Below are positions 1 through 15,600 of a DNA stretch of 64,000 nucleotides, piece by piece. The stretch is taken from contig JAXGGA010001711.1 in assembly GCA_038373865.1 (NCBI GenBank), positions 62,001 through 126,000 on the forward strand. Reading direction: 5' to 3'. A program made the position numbers and the translations under genes. The notes below the pieces were generated by a model. It saw only the letters and a program-made list of their open reading frames with translations. It had not been told where the DNA came from and made no database searches. Position 1 is the first letter of the stretch; each line of letters starts with the position of its first letter. The stretch is from Uloborus plumipes (Eukaryota > Arthropoda > Arachnida > Araneae > Uloboridae).

Positions 1-426
1 ATCTTTTACAATATAGACTCCAAAATCACTGGATACTTTAGTAATATATTTGACTGTGAAAGCTCATTCGCTAATACACAACACAGAGCTTCAAGCAATA
101 TTTTGTAATAAAGAAAATGCGTGCCTATACAGCAGCTAGTTTTTTTTAAAAAAGCAACTTGCTTAATTATATAAATTGTAGTAATAATAATTCTCCTTTT
201 ACCCTGGAATAACAACTGCAGCCAACAGAGTAGGAAAAAAGGTTAACCATATTTGTAAAACTTGATGTTGTGCAAATGGATATCAAAGCAAATTACTCAG
301 AGAATCAATGAAAGAAGTTCAACTAGGATCTTATCGACATAATTTTATCTAATATCACTGTTACAATTTACAATATCAAAGAAACAGCGAGGGGAAAACA
401 TTAAAGGCAAAACCTATCAAACTCAC
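1..426 (-). other. PICALM intron at the left edge
   Basis: AT-rich sequence downstream of the exon 12 donor. No further exon, repeat with clear ends or RNA gene was recognised. Confidence 0.6.
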
Positions 427-688
427 CTTCTGTCCCTACATTTGCAAAAGGCACCTGGTGAAAAGCAGTCTGAGAGCTCATGAAATTTTCGGCTGTAGAA
501 GTGTTAAGTGACATCAAGTCGTTAACAGACGACGCTTTTGTGGCAACAGGCGCAGCAACTTCTTTGGGTTTTGTAGGAGGGCTTAAAGATAGTGGAGCAG
601 AGATAGAAGGAGGGGGGATGGGGCTCGGCACCTTCCGCATCCCCGGTTCCGGAGTTGGTTTCGTTGCCAATTCTTTGAGTCGTTGCTC
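427..688 (-). CDS. PICALM: PICALM coding exon 12 (Pro/Ser-rich tail)
   Basis: It opens with [20 protein letters not shown] after a TAG acceptor and contains [14 protein letters not shown] and NDLMSLN, typical of the disordered tail. It ends with donor GTGAGT after one base of a Gly codon. Further exons lie left of the window. Confidence 0.85.
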
Positions 689-3600
689 CTATTTAATTGC
701 AAGATAGAAGAGAAAACTAGTCAAATACAAGATTTTTATTAGGTTATGTTCCTATACAATAACACTTCTTTTCAACAAATTTGACTCTCTTACTTTATAT
801 CACACTTCACCTAGGGGCGCTGGACGAAGATGTTCCTGCGCTGATATTTAGAAGTTGAGATCTTATAGACGATATTGTAGGCCACTTTGGATTATGTTAT
901 TGGAAAAAATAGGGTTTGGAATTCTGCTCAGAAATTTTTCGATATTTGAGTCTAAAATACAGAATTGATGCTATGGGGTGAAATGGGGTTCGTTGAGGCT
1001 CACTGGGCAGCTTTGTGCATTGAAGTTTCATTAGAAGTAAGTTAAGATGCTCTTTGAAACCGTTAGTGAAAATGGATTCAGAAATCTTCCTTGAAATGCT
1101 TGATTTTAAAGCCATAAAAACACAATTTGGTCTTAACGTTTAGCAGAGATACCTTAAGTAATGCTTTCCTAGTTATTTAAATTCAATATCATGGATCCTA
1201 AATTTTTTGATACATTTTTGTTTTCCTTTCATGTTTTACCTGTGAAAAGTTTTAGATCGGTTGGCGTCCTTTCCTTTCAATATTCTGAGTCTCTCTCTCT
1301 TTATATTTCAAAAAATTTTTCTTCTATTTGCAACATATTTCAGGGCATCCCATGCATTTTTAACCAGTTTCTTGTGATCTTCGTGATATTTTGAATAAAA
1401 ATATCCAGAAAAATATTATGTTGGAAGTAAATCCCAGTTTGCAAAATAATTACAAATAAAAAGAAATAAAACTTTGAATACGAAATTATATATTACGAAC
1501 TTGGGTGCAATGCATATGTGTGTGCAGAACTGAAGCCTATGGTGAATATTTTGTGCATAAAATAGGTGATATGATTGACAGAAGCCCCCCCCCCCCCCCC
1601 GACGGAAGGTCCCCCAAATTTTCTTGTTCTGTAAATAGCGTCTGACAGTTCAGAAAATTTGAGACAGGATTGAAATCCATAAGGATGTCTGGTGTGTTTT
1701 CGTTATCGATGTTGGTGTATGTGCATTAGGGTGGTCACAAAATATCAATTTTTGAATTTCTTTTGCGGAACCCCGCTAAAATGTGCCAATGGCCTAGAAA
1801 ATGAGATTTGCACAGTTTTAGCTTAATCGGATAATGTTAACACGTGCCACAAAGAGGGTAAAGTTAAGAAAAACAGCGTTTTTTAGCCAAAAATTGTAGT
1901 TTTTACTCTGTAAAACCAAAACTACTGATCCTAGAAGCTTTATTTTGGTCTCATTTTGTAGGAAATTTTATTTTCTTTAAGTCTAATGTAATTTAAAGTT
2001 TTGAAAAAATTGATTAAATATTTTTCAGAATTTTCACAAGTCAGGCTGCAACGAAAATCCTCGAAATTGCAAGTAACACGGGGAAATTTTTTTTTCAACC
2101 AATCTTTTGAGGCACCACCCTAAAATGTGCCAATAGACTAGAAAATGAGATTTGAAAAGTTTTAGCTTAATCGGATAATATTAACACGTGCCTCAAAGTG
2201 GGTAAAGTTACGAAAAACAGCGATTTTTAACCAAAAATCGTAGTTTTTCCTCTGTAAAACCAAAACTATTCATTAGAAGCTTTATTTTAGTCTCATTTTG
2301 TAGGAAACTTCATTCTCACTAAGTGCTATCCCATTCATTTTTGCTATCATGTCCAAAGTATTTATTTGGCATTTTTCAGGTTAAATCGTAGAGTATATCA
2401 AAAATAAGAAATTTTCATGCAAAAACCTAAAAGCATTACAATATTCAATTACATTTATTTGCTTATTGTTGGATTTACTTTGTCAATTAAAAAAGGGGTA
2501 TTTTCGCGGTACTTTAAAAACAAATGAAACAAATTTCTGTGTTAAAATAAAGGAATTAAGGGGTTAAGAGGGAAAGCAAAGAGTTAAAATGACAACAAAA
2601 GCTAATGCACCTTTATACTTATACTGTTAAATTATATAACATCATTTTACTACTCTTTAGCACTTAATGAGAAAGAAATTTCCTAGAAAATTAGACCAAA
2701 ATAAAGCTTCTAAGATGAATAGTTTTGGTTTTACAGAGGAAAAACTACGATTTTTGGCTAAAAATCGCTGTTTTTGTTAACTCTACCCACTTTAAGGCAC
2801 GTGTTAATATTATCCGATTAAGCTAAAACTTTGCAAATCTCATTTTCTAGTCTATTGGCACATTTTAGGGGGTGCCGCAAAAGATTAGTTGAAAAAATTT
2901 TTTCCCCATGTTACTTGCAATTTCGAGGATTTGCGTTGCAGCCTGACTTGTGAAAATTCTGAAAAAATATTTAATCATTTTTTTCGAAACTTTAAATAAG
3001 ATTATACTTAATAGAAAAAAAAAATTTCCTACAAAATGAGACGAAAATAAAAGCTTCTAGGATCAGTAGTTTTGGTTGTTACCAGAGTAAAAACAACAAT
3101 TTATTGGCTAACAAATCGCTGTTTTTCTCTAACTTTAGCCCTCTTTGCCCGACACGTGTTATAATATTATCCTTGATATGGCGTGAACAACTTTGCCATA
3201 TCCATTTCTAGCCCATCTGGCACATTTTAGGGGGTGTGGCGTCAAAAGATTAGTTGAAAAAAATTTTTACCCCATAATTACTTGTGTACCTACCCTAATG
3301 AGCATGCTTGAACTTTGGCATTTGGAAAAATTTTAAGTTTCTATTTTCAGTTAATTGGCAGTATTTTTTTTTCTTCGCTTGGGGAGGTGTGGTGGCCGTA
3401 AAACATTATTGGAATTTCGTAAATTAGTTACATAGTGTCGAAATGTTTCATTCAGTTATTGATAATTTCTCTACTCCCAAATACGAAAACTTGGGTGCCA
3501 GTGATAATTAGGAGTCGTAAAAAATACATAAATAAATAAATTATTAATTGCCAAACTCATACTTTCTGAGATGATTTAAGAACATGAAGAGAAAAATTGT

Positions 3601-6600
3601 TTCATAAAAAAAAATTAGTAATTTCCCTTATTAACTTTTTGTGTGTGACTTACCTCTAAATAGGTCTTCACTTTAGCAAAGCTATATTTTCAAGAAATGT
3701 TACGCTTATCAAAGGTATTGAAAATTATCTGCTTTTACTAGAGAAGGTTTTACCTCGACTGAAGCATGATGCGCCCTCCCCTCGCTTATTTATTTATTTA
3801 TTTTCTTTTTCTGCTTAGAAAGCGCACTGCAGTCCTGCTCTTCTAGATTGATATTTATTCTTTTCAATTATACTGTCATTGATATCGCTTACATTATTCC
3901 TTATCTCTTGGTATTAATCTATTTCTAATGTATGAGCCCTTGGAGTCATGGTGTTACTAGTTAATCTAATACGGCCTTCCCTTATAATGTATATTGCATG
4001 TTCAGCTTTTTTGCTCCAATCAGCATTCTACCAGTTGGAGATTATCAATTGGTCCCTTGGACTATTTGCAATTTGTTAGATCAAGTCTAGATCAAGTGTT
4101 TTAGAATAATTTTATATCAAGTCAAATTATTAGGCTATCTCTGGATAAAACTAGTAAATATTGAAACCTTCAAAATTTTCAGTTTCTTATTATATATTTT
4201 TTGCTCCCAATCCCTACCTTCAATTTTGAGGATATCTTGCACTTGGAGCAAATTTTGACAATTTTAGTATCTTATGATCAAGTCAAATTAAGTAGTTTTA
4301 AGCTAATTTTTTATTTATTCAATTCTTTTCTTCTAACGTTGGGTTCAAACAAATCATAAATACTTAGGCTACTTCTGAAGCAGGAGTATAAAAATATCTT
4401 AAAGTATCATAGCAAAATTTTTAGCGAATTTATTGCACAGTACATGATTCAAATGAGCATAAAGAAAATTTACAATTCTATATATAACTCCAGACTTCCT
4501 CTTTATTGGAAGTATTTAAGGATTGAAAATTTCTATTGAGCTCACGAGAAATATTTTGATTTCATGAAGTTTATTTTGTAGCAAAGAAACATGAAATCAT
4601 AATGACAAGGCAAAACTTTGAAACTCCATTATAAAATATCTCAAACAAAAGCAGAATTTTTTTCCTCTTTTATTGCAAGCATTTAAAAAGGTTAAGAAAA
4701 TTAAATCATTTATATACTGACTATTTTATTTGAATTCTCAAATGAAGTTTTTTGCATCATCAAAATATCTTTGCAAGTAGGTTTAATATTGTTGAAAGAA
4801 ACAATTGAAAAAAAAAAAAAAAGTTCATACGTAGGCAATAAAATTAATTCAAGAACATGTAAACTCCTAATTAATTCAAATTAATAGTTGACTTATCAAG
4901 AAAACATATGGTAATTCAATGGTAACTAAAACAGTAAACAGTAAAACAAAAATATTTCTGAAAAACGCCAATTTTGTTTACTTTTTATATTAAATATTGA
5001 AAGAAACAATTTTTATACCTACTGAATAAAATACACACGGACAAATCTTAATACCACACACACATGTAAAGGTATAACTGCACCTACATACGTGTACAAG
5101 TACATATTCAGTATATTTTCTGCCCTCCTCCCTTGAACCAAATTTAATTAATACCTGTCTCAATATCAAATAATTAATATTAAAACAAACTATTTTAATT
5201 TTACAAAAATGAGGAAAATCAAGAAAAAATTAAAAGTCCATACTAACCATGATGTTTTCCCAATCAAGAGATAAAGAAACCACCTTCTCATGCAACTACA
5301 GCAGGAAAGAAATGATTTTTATTTCTACTTAAAGCATAGAAATGAACAAAGCAAGAGATCACATTAACAGAGCAAAATAACGAAGAGTCCAGCCTAAGTA
5401 TACTAATAGAATAAACACATGTCAAATCAGACAAAAGCATGCAATAGAAAATGAGCATTCTAACTAAAGCATATGCAAAGAAATGAAATTATAAAATGCA
5501 TCATAGTTATCAAGTTATGTAAAGTAAGAAATAGGAGAGAATCAAATTCGTGAAAAAAAAAAGTCTAAAAAATGGGGTAACTATACCATACATGCAAAAT
5601 TTTTCATGAAGAAACAAAACTCATCTTAAGTGTACATTTTTAACCTAACAAGGATGACTGTGACCACATAACACGAAAACACAAAGCAAAGTTTTGCAAA
5701 TCAAAACAATATTGTTATAAACATGGGTCGTGCTCATTCCCTTTTCATCAAAGGGCTCTACGAGCCTATTTCACGCATTAATGTTTGGAAACAAAGAAAA
5801 TTTTATAAAGCATGACCTTGGATATAAATATGTTAGCATCGCATTTATGAGGGAAGACATGATTTTCACCTTTTGTGCATTCAATGCAAATTTAGCATCG
5901 CAGAATATTATGAGGGGAGGAGAAGAAAATTGAAATTTTAAAGTTTTTCATCAGAATGTTTTGTTGTTTTATTAAAAAATATATTCTGTTAGAAATAAAG
6001 AAATATGGTACAAATTTCTTCTCCCCTTTCCATCTTTCATTTCATTCTAAGAAAAATTGCTTTTAACACATTGACTGCCAAGCAATTCCTAGATTAGGAG
6101 TTGGGCTAAAGCCAATCTACATGTGCTGAGAGAGTTAGGACTTTATGGTACCTTCACCGAAACCGAAGCCAAATATCTCTACTTCTGCCTGAGTATGACA
6201 TCTGCGCTCGAATATGCATGAAAACAGCAAATCCAGGAACTACAAGCTAACTCGAAGTGGACTCACTAGCTAAGTTCACATACCACGAGTTATCTCGTAG
6301 CTTGGCAGTCAACATGTTAATAAAATATTGTGACAAAGGATCTTGTAGATTTTAAAATTTTGTCTATTTCAAGTCATTAATAAATTTACAAATTTTGCAA
6401 TATTGCATTGCAAAATTATCAGCATTACATGTAAAAAAAATATTTCATTTAAGAAGAAAATATTTTAATACTTAAGAAGCTATTCTTAAAAGCAAGCTGG
6501 ATCTACAAATTTTAATTCATGCCATTTGTTTATTTTAGCAGTTTTTAGACAATTTTTGCTTGTTGGAGGTTTTTGTTATATGATTCTTGTTTTTATTTTT

Positions 6601-9600
6601 TAATACCATTATAGAATTATGTAGTCCCAAAACTATTGATATACACATGCTCATATAAAATGTAAGTGGTGAAATCAGCCAATAAAATAATAGATAAATG
6701 ATAATAAATAGATAGCATACCAAAAAGTTAACATAAAATAATATCACCTGACTACGGCAAATAATAGCACAAAAATAATCAGACTTGAAATACAAACTAT
6801 ATTTATGCAAATTAAATATTGAAATAAAAATCACCTCCTCTTTTTCAACATTTAACATTCTTACTGTTATTTCCATTACAAATTCTTTTTGAAAAGTTAA
6901 CTGAAAATTTCATTGCTAACATCACAAATTTTGAGCGGATTTCGGATTGGAGAATTTGAAGGCTGGCTGTAGATTACTATTACAGACTTAGTAACAGCTT
7001 TGAAAAAAATATCAGGTCAATATTACTAAAATATCAGGACATTTTTAATAATGTTTAAGTGAGTAATGGGCACGTTTTTATCAAATTCTACTTTACTTGG
7101 AAAGTTCTCATGTAATATATATAAATAAGTTACATTAAATTACATTTAGCTAATAATTATATAACCATATTTAGTTGCTTTAAAATGAAGCTAGTAAATT
7201 GTGGCTTACTTCAAACATTTCTAAAGAGGAAACTTTCTTTAAAACAGTCAGTTTTTGACATCTACCGGGCCAAGAATTTCTTTTAAAGTCATATTTTATG
7301 TCAAGGGATAAATTTTCAGTTATTGTTAAATTTAATAATCTGCTGACAAAATGTAACTCATTTTCTAGAGACTGGTAGAGATTATTAATAATAGTCCAGG
7401 TTTTACAAGACATCTTGAGAATTAACAAAAAGTAAATTGAAGCTGATTTTTTTTTTTTTTTTTACAAAGAAAAAAATGAGAAAAGTGCCCACTCCTTGCA
7501 CATCCACTTTTGACGCAAAATATTAGGTTTTGATTTCATTTGTTACTTTCAACAAAAAGCTTATTTTTAAGTTAATTATTTTTCTAACAAATAGTTCCAA
7601 AATTAAGCATATAAAATGTTCTAATATGTTTAATATAAAATATAATACATAAATATTGAATGATAAGTTAAGGAAAAATGCATGTATATGACTCTAGCAA
7701 AGTGCAATTTAACTTTAATTTTTGAATTAAGATTGTTTGGATGTTCATTACAACATTTAGGTATAATATAAATAGCAGAAAATTTCTTGTCAAGTTATTT
7801 GTGATTTAATATTTGATCATTGTAGGTTTAATTATAAACATGCACTTAACTACACAACATGATTTTCATATTTTAAATAAGCTTTCCAGTTGCTTATTTA
7901 AAGTGAAAAAAATTATAAATGTCAGCTTTTTTTTGGTACTACCAGTACAAAACAAATACTTAAATTAGTGAAAATAATTTTAAAATAAGGCAGTAAGAAA
8001 AAAAGCTGTGTAATACCAAGAATATTACAACATATGGAGTATATAATATGCGTTCAATGCTAAAAACTTCAATGTATACAACAACCAAAGCTTTGGCCAT
8101 TAGTTGGCTGAAGCTTTGATATTCAGCGCTTTGATCAAACTGTGCTTTGTACCAACTCTACTCTTTGTGCATTTTTTTTTCCATTATCATGGAGTAAATG
8201 CTTAAAATTGAATTGGAGGGTCAATCAATTTAATAAATTGCACACTGGTTTAGAAAAAATAATGCAATCTGCCTCTTGTAGAAAATAATGTAAATAAATT
8301 CAGTAAACACATTTCCCTAAAGAAATAAGTAGGTGCATACAGAAAAGATCCAAATATGCTAAAAAATAACCTTAAGCTGATTCATTATTGCGGCTTCTTC
8401 TTCAACGGCCCGTCTCATGCTTTCATCAACAGTCAATCCGTTCAATTCATGCGCACTTGAAATACTGTTTGTGAAAGCAGAGCTGGTCGAATTCAAAGCT
8501 GATACTGCAGTTTGCACAGAATTAGTCCTAAAACAAAATGTGCGTAATCTATTACTTTAAATTAACCTGATAGGTCAGAGAAACTATAAATTTTGATTAT
8601 TACTGTTGAATATAAATAAAGAGTAAAATTTCAACTTATTGCTTCTGAATGCAAAACATCTAGAAGTACTATACTGTACCTAGGTGTCATCTGTGCCTTT
8701 TTTCCTTCTAAATAAGTTAAATGATTTTCCATTTCTTCTAAAAGGCTGCCAGGTGCCTACAGAGAAAAAAATATTAGTGAAAAGGAGAAATTTTAAGTCA
8801 GTAATCTGTTTACATAAAAACTGCATGCAGAAACTGTTGAAATATTTTGATTCAAAAAATATATTTACACTAGCATTTTCCCTACTTAGAAATAGTTTTG
8901 AATATTCTTTGTATACGAGTATAAATTTTACATTCTAGGGGTTCAGAATATAAAATACAGTACTCTAAAATCCGAAAAGTTTCAAAATTCATCTGAGGTC
9001 CTTAATTCAAAGTGGGTTATTTATATTTTAAGGTATTTTTTAATACTTAAGAAATTATTTGCATGAAAGTATTTTGCTATAATAAAACTTCCTTAGCTAT
9101 GCACAGTAACATAATAAAAAAGTATTGAGAAGTCAGTGTCAAAAACCCTCGCCCAACAGCAAGAAATATTCAATGACCATCATAAATGGGTTATTAGACG
9201 AATTGAATGGCTTGAAATGGGAAAAGATTTAAATTAAAATTGTTTTACCACAAGGAATGAATAAATAGCTTTTCTGAAATATCAAATGGCAATCAACATT
9301 AGAAGTGCACAATTCAACACCATAAGAGTCATAGATACAAAATTTTAACATTGAATTGATAATTTAAAACAAATCATTAAATACATTGAACCAAATCAAT
9401 TTGCTTAATGGTTTAAAGCATAGTTAGCATAGAGTTCAGCTATTACAATTAGTAAGTTGTAACTACAAGTTTTTGTGATCTGATTATTGTGAAACAATAT
9501 GTAAATATCAATATTGCTGTTGCAGAAGAGAAAGAATATCTTTAAACACAATGCTGGTAGTTACAGCATCACAACAAAAAGAGATTTCTCCCCCCCTCAA

Positions 9601-12600
9601 ACAGTATTACAGATAAAAAATAAAAAATTTAAACAATACAGCATTTAAAAATTCTCATCAAGGCAGATTTGTCAAAATCTGTGTTAAGAATTACACAATC
9701 ATTTGAAACACAGAGTAAAGAACTTACTTTTGTTAGATCAGGGATGCTACCTTTATCTATGCCTACACTCTGAAAAAATAAGGAAGAAATAAGGCCACCG
9801 ATAAATGCCAACAAATATTTATGATCCTTAATTATAAAATGAAAATAACTATAAATGTTTTCACAAGAAAAAATAAATTTTTTACCTCAGCTACTTTTAG
9901 GAAGTCAGACACTTTATCCATCGCAACAATAAATTTTTTATAGATATCTAAGGCCTCTTTGCAATGCTTTTTGTTCATATTAAAATACTTTTCTGAAAAA
10001 AAATTAACATATATATATATATATATATATAAAGCATAGATGTGCATTAATTGCTGTCATTTACTCATTTCTTAAAAATTTCCGAGTATAATCTTATGAA
10101 TAAACTTCGGTATGATTGGAGAAACAAACATTTAATTAGTGAGAAAACACAAATCCATGAACCACAGATTAGAACCAAGGATAGTTCTAAATGTAAGCAC
10201 TTCTCATATTTTCATGCAAAAATAGAATAGCACTAAGCTTCAGAAACTTACTGTTGCAATAACTCCTGTAGGCTAACAGCAGCAATGTTTGAATTCTTAT
10301 ATAACACGGATATTTGTGTACATTAGAATTTTCCTCGTTCACATTCAACGACCATCTGTTCCAGGTAAACCACCTCGATTAGACAGACTATGATTTTATT
10401 CACAAAAATGGTTCGTGAGATTTTTAGCAATGTGTTCTACCACTTTAAGAGTATAGACACTCTTAGAGCTATAGCCATTTGGCTAAAGCTCTCCACCAAG
10501 TTTTGATTTATCTTTGTTTTTATGTGTGCAGTTAAAACCTGCATGCCTAAACTTAAACGTATGATGTCTCAAAACTATTTTCCACAGTAAAATATCTAAT
10601 TTAGCAGAAATAGCACAAAGTAGTATGGCACTTTAGAACAAGTGATTGGAATGAAAGATAGACAATTTTTAAATTGAAGCCTTTTTAGGACTATCTTTGA
10701 GGAATGACATAAAAGCTTAAATATGCTCTTGTACAAGTTAAAAATTTTGAAAAAAACCTTTGCTTTACATTCAACTGTAATCACCTGCATGTCTTTTCAT
10801 TCATTGGGAAGCAATTGCAGCCCCACCCCCCTCTAAATAGGAAATTTTAATAAATTAAAGCATACATGAGAGTCTGCACTATTATAGAAATCCAATTTAC
10901 CATAAGAGAATACAAAAAATATATCACCCAAATAATAGACAAGGTGTAGCAGTTTGTACAGATATTTTATGCAATCAAGTAATTTTGAAACATTATTACT
11001 TTGAAGATAAGGTGTCAATTTTTTATTTATTTTGGAAAATTATATAAATAAAAGTGTTTGTTGAATGTACAAACTCATTTTTGATTTTCAGAATTTTTTT
11101 TAGCTTGAACTTAGTATGCTGTAGTTTAGAAATATCATAAGCACAAGAAATAGAAGACAAACACTCTGCTCGTTATTTTGATGAGAGAGTAAGAAGGGGT
11201 TAAAGTAAACATTTTACATTTTACGATACCAATTTTCTGCCAAATTTGAAAAATACTATTTAAACGCAATTCTTAGTGCAAAATTTAATATTACTGTAAA
11301 ATCCTGAAAATAACCCCCTCTATTTTCAAAACTAAACTGATAAATTTCAGGTGAGGGAGTTATAATCGAGATTTTTTATACAGTATATTCAGGATAAGAG
11401 AAAGTTCACTTTTTTCCAAAAAAAGGGGGGGGGGGGGGTTACTTTCGGGATTTTACGGTATGTATTTTCTTATGCACTAAAATTTCAGAGCAAATTTCCA
11501 ATTTGCTCAGTTTGAAAAAGGTAAATGATCTTAACTATTTCGCTTTGATCCACATTCCCCTGCAAATTAGCAGTGAAAATAAAAGAGTTGGTTCTCAATT
11601 GATAGTTTTATTAAGGATCAACAAAGAAAATAACAAAAAACAACAGATCATAAGATTCTATTCTCTATTTTACTTTTTTTAAATTAAATTTTCAAGGACA
11701 ATCATAAAAAAAGGTAGTGCACTGATATTCTTTTGAACTTAATATTTCAACCAGGAAAAAAGTCAATTTTACTGCAGTTAAGCTTAAGAGGACATAAAAC
11801 ATTTCCAATTATGCTAAAAATTAAGTTACCTCAAAAACACACATTTCTGCAAATACAAATGTAATTTTTAGGTATCCTGTTAGTATCCTTTACATTCACG
11901 CAAACAGAAATCTTGTAAATTATTATACTCACTTCAGATTCACGTACGTACAAAAAAAAAAAATGGAATTTTACGGAACTTTGTTATTTTCAAATCAAAA
12001 TTTTTTTAGAAGTATATAGACGGATAAAAACATTTTACATGAACGTAATAATATTAAAGGACAACCCAGCTTCTCGGTGTAATGTTAACATATGATCCCG
12101 GAGAATATAAAAGTTGCATGTTTAAAAAAGATAGCATACCAAACAAATTTATTATTCCATCATTGTATGCTGCAAACAACTGAATGAGGTCTCGGTATAA
12201 CAAAACAAAGCAAGAATTCATGACACCATTGGTTAAGTCATCAGGATTGCACTAAAATATAAAATTAACACAAATAAACATCATCCATTTGTAATCATTA
12301 AATATCATGAATTTTAATAAATAGTGTTAGGCAGGCCAGCAATTTTCAAAGTTTCTTGGGGGGGAGTAAAGGTTAAATATTCAATGCATATTACACAGGA
12401 AAAAACCAAAACTCCCACATGAATATAAACAGATCGATTTCTCACAGTTAAGGTTCTCGGGGCATTATCTCCTATTTACCACCCTAAATGGCGGGCCTGG
12501 TGCTAGGATATTAAGAGAACAAAATAAAAATTTACATTTTCTTTGTCTTCATATTAATTTCATAAGGTATTAGATAGAAAAAAAATGGAGATAGTTGCTT

Positions 12601-15600
12601 GAGAAAATAGCAATGGAGAACCCTGTCTAATAAACTGAAATATTTTTTACTTGAGTCAGGCTCTTGTAAACTCTTGCACTTCATTGCACATCATCTTGCA
12701 CTGCTCTTGTACTTCATTCAAAATGATACATCATTATTGCCATAGGAGTTCCTATCTATCCATTTAGGTTGAAATTTGATCAACAAATTAGACTTTGTGG
12801 GAACTTTTTTTTTTCATTTTTACAAGCTTAGATGTACGAGAAGATTTTTAAAATATTTTTTCATTGATTAATCGGCCACCTCACTTAAAATGCTTAGATA
12901 TTCCATGATATTATTCATTAATAGTGTTCCTAAAATTTTGCACTCACAGCGAGAACTGTCAAACAGGGTACATATTTCAATACAAATTAAAAATTAAAAT
13001 AATGACATTAAATTTGAGCTAAAAGTGAAATAAAACTCAAAATCTAAGTAAAAAGATTCTAATAATTTACATTGTTATCAAAAATCAGCACCCAACAAAA
13101 GCTATACAAAATATATTACATTTGAGTTCAAAAACGAAACATGCTTTATAAATCATTAATTGAAAATACATACATCAAATTCAATCAAGGCATCAAGCTG
13201 TTCATGAAGAATTGGAAGAGTTTTTAATAGCTGAAAATACAAAAAAAAGTACTTCAAAACTTTTATCAAAAAAACTTTTCATTGTTTGAAAAATATTTTA
13301 AAAATAAGAAAAAAGTAAAAAAATAAAAGAAAAGAAAGAAAGAGAAAATGAAAGGAAAAAAGGAGACCTAAAAAAACATATTTTAAAATGCTTTCATTGC
13401 ATTTTTTACTTTTACTTAACACAAACTGGCATAAATTGCCAACAGCATTTTGATTTAAGATCTTTTAGACATACAAGTTTAAAATTTAAGTGCAGTAAAA
13501 AATAAATTAATAAAAAATAAATAAAAATAATCCAAAAAAAAAAAAGAAGGATAATCAATATTAACCAGTAATTTAAAATTAATCTTACTGATTCTGTAGA
13601 CATATTCCTCAACACACCTTCTTCTTTACTATTAAAGAAAAAATGAAGAGAACAAATTAAAAATATTGAACTAATGCAAGGTTATGTTCAAAAAACAAGA
13701 AAAGAAACAATTTTATGATTGTATGTTAGCAAATGCTGATAATTTTAACGAGGTTCCTATACTAAAAAAAAATCACTGTCACATTAGAGGTACTAAACCA
13801 TCCCCAAAGACAAAACCAACTTTTGTGACTGGGGATGCAGCTTTGGGTATTCTCAAGTCATACGCAATTGAGGATACAAATACTTTTAACGTAAAAATTG
13901 ACCAATTTTCAAAAAAGAAAAAAAAAATGCAAACACTCAAAAAAAAGTTAGTAGTCAAGACCAGTGGCATATCCAGGGGGATGCCAAGGGACCTTTCCCC
14001 CCTTCAAGATTTTGTAAGACTATAAAAAATGGTGGCACCGAATTTTGAAAAAGCATGTAACCTTCATGCAAATATGCTTCAGGTTTTTTCAATGAAAAAT
14101 ACTTTATGGACACTGAAATATTGTCATATTATTTTCTGTTCTCGACAATAAGAAGCAAAACTAATTGTTATTCTGTAATTGTGGAAATGTAAGAGGAAAA
14201 TGAGCGATGTACCCGCGCCTTATTGTTCTTGCATGATATTCATTTTTGTGAAAAAAAAAAATCTTTGAGCAACGTTCAATAGAAAAAATTAAATCGAAAT
14301 ACTGCGTTTTTAAAGTTTCACAATATTTCTTGATTTTTTTCCTTTTTCATCACAGTGTCGATGTTCGATGTGCACCCCACAAAATCAATTCCTGGATACG
14401 CCACTGGTCAAGACTCACGATACATTTTTCAAAATTTTATCATTATAACTTCTTTTCTACACAACACATTGTTTCTTTAAGTGCCAGTACAAATTTCACA
14501 AAACTGAAAGCAACAATGAAATCGAAATTGTCTGTTCAAGAAATAATTAAGCTTTAGCATCCTAAAAAAAAAAAAAAAAAACAAGTTAACAATGAATTTA
14601 AAAAAAAAAAAACATTACAGATGCAAAATTATTTTTGCCCAGATATGCAAAAAATCATTAATATTCAAGGTAAAGCTAAGCTATTTCTTCAAACATGAAA
14701 GATTTGAAGAATATTTCATCCTTTATGAAACTGAATACTGAAAATGTAGGAAACATGGATCCTGATACAGTTGAACCTTATTTTAGGCTGTGAAAGAGAC
14801 TGAGAAGGCAATGAGAAATTCCCATACCTCAAACTACCAACAATTCAAAGGTTATAGCTGCTTCGAGTGATCAAGAATTGAATGCCCTATTACACAATCA
14901 AGAGTGCAGTGACGCTAAGCCATGAAATAAATTATAATAAAACATATTTAGAGGAAGAATTATCATCATTAAAAGTATTAAGAAGCAACTGATCCTAGAC
15001 AAGCAAATTCTAACATGTACTGGATTAAAAAGAAAGGGATTGGTTCATTTAAAAGTTATAATGAAATGTCCTTTCTACATAATAAACTTAAAAGCATTTT
15101 TGCTCTAATATTTAAACTTTGCAAAAATTTTTAACTTTCACTAATAACTTCAATTTAATACTTAAAACATTAAGGTAACTTTACGATCTTATAATAGACT
15201 TTCCATAATTTTGAATGCTGAATCCCTTCATGCCAGCAGGAATGAATGTCAAAATAATTACAGTATATCAAAGACCAGAATATTAAATTTGCACTTGTTC
15301 AAACTATTTATAAATAATGAATAATTTCATCAAGTGAAGTTTTTTTTTTTTAATTATTCAATAGAAGATTTTAAGAAGAATTTAATCTTACATACCCACG
15401 CTTCATTTTACAAAAATCTGAGCCCATAATTCTGTATGTAGAGGCTTTCACATTCAAATATTTAGCATATCTCCGTACAAATGTTGACATGTCATAACCT
15501 TCAAAGAAAAAAGTTTAAAGTATATAGCAATTAACTTTTTAAAACATTTAGTTACAGTTTAGCATATTAGAAAACAAACATAGTACAGTGGACACCGCTT

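Noticed and set aside
6535..6876. 113-codon hydrophobic frame in a PICALM intron
   Set aside because: AT-rich chance frame without conserved pattern or splice support.
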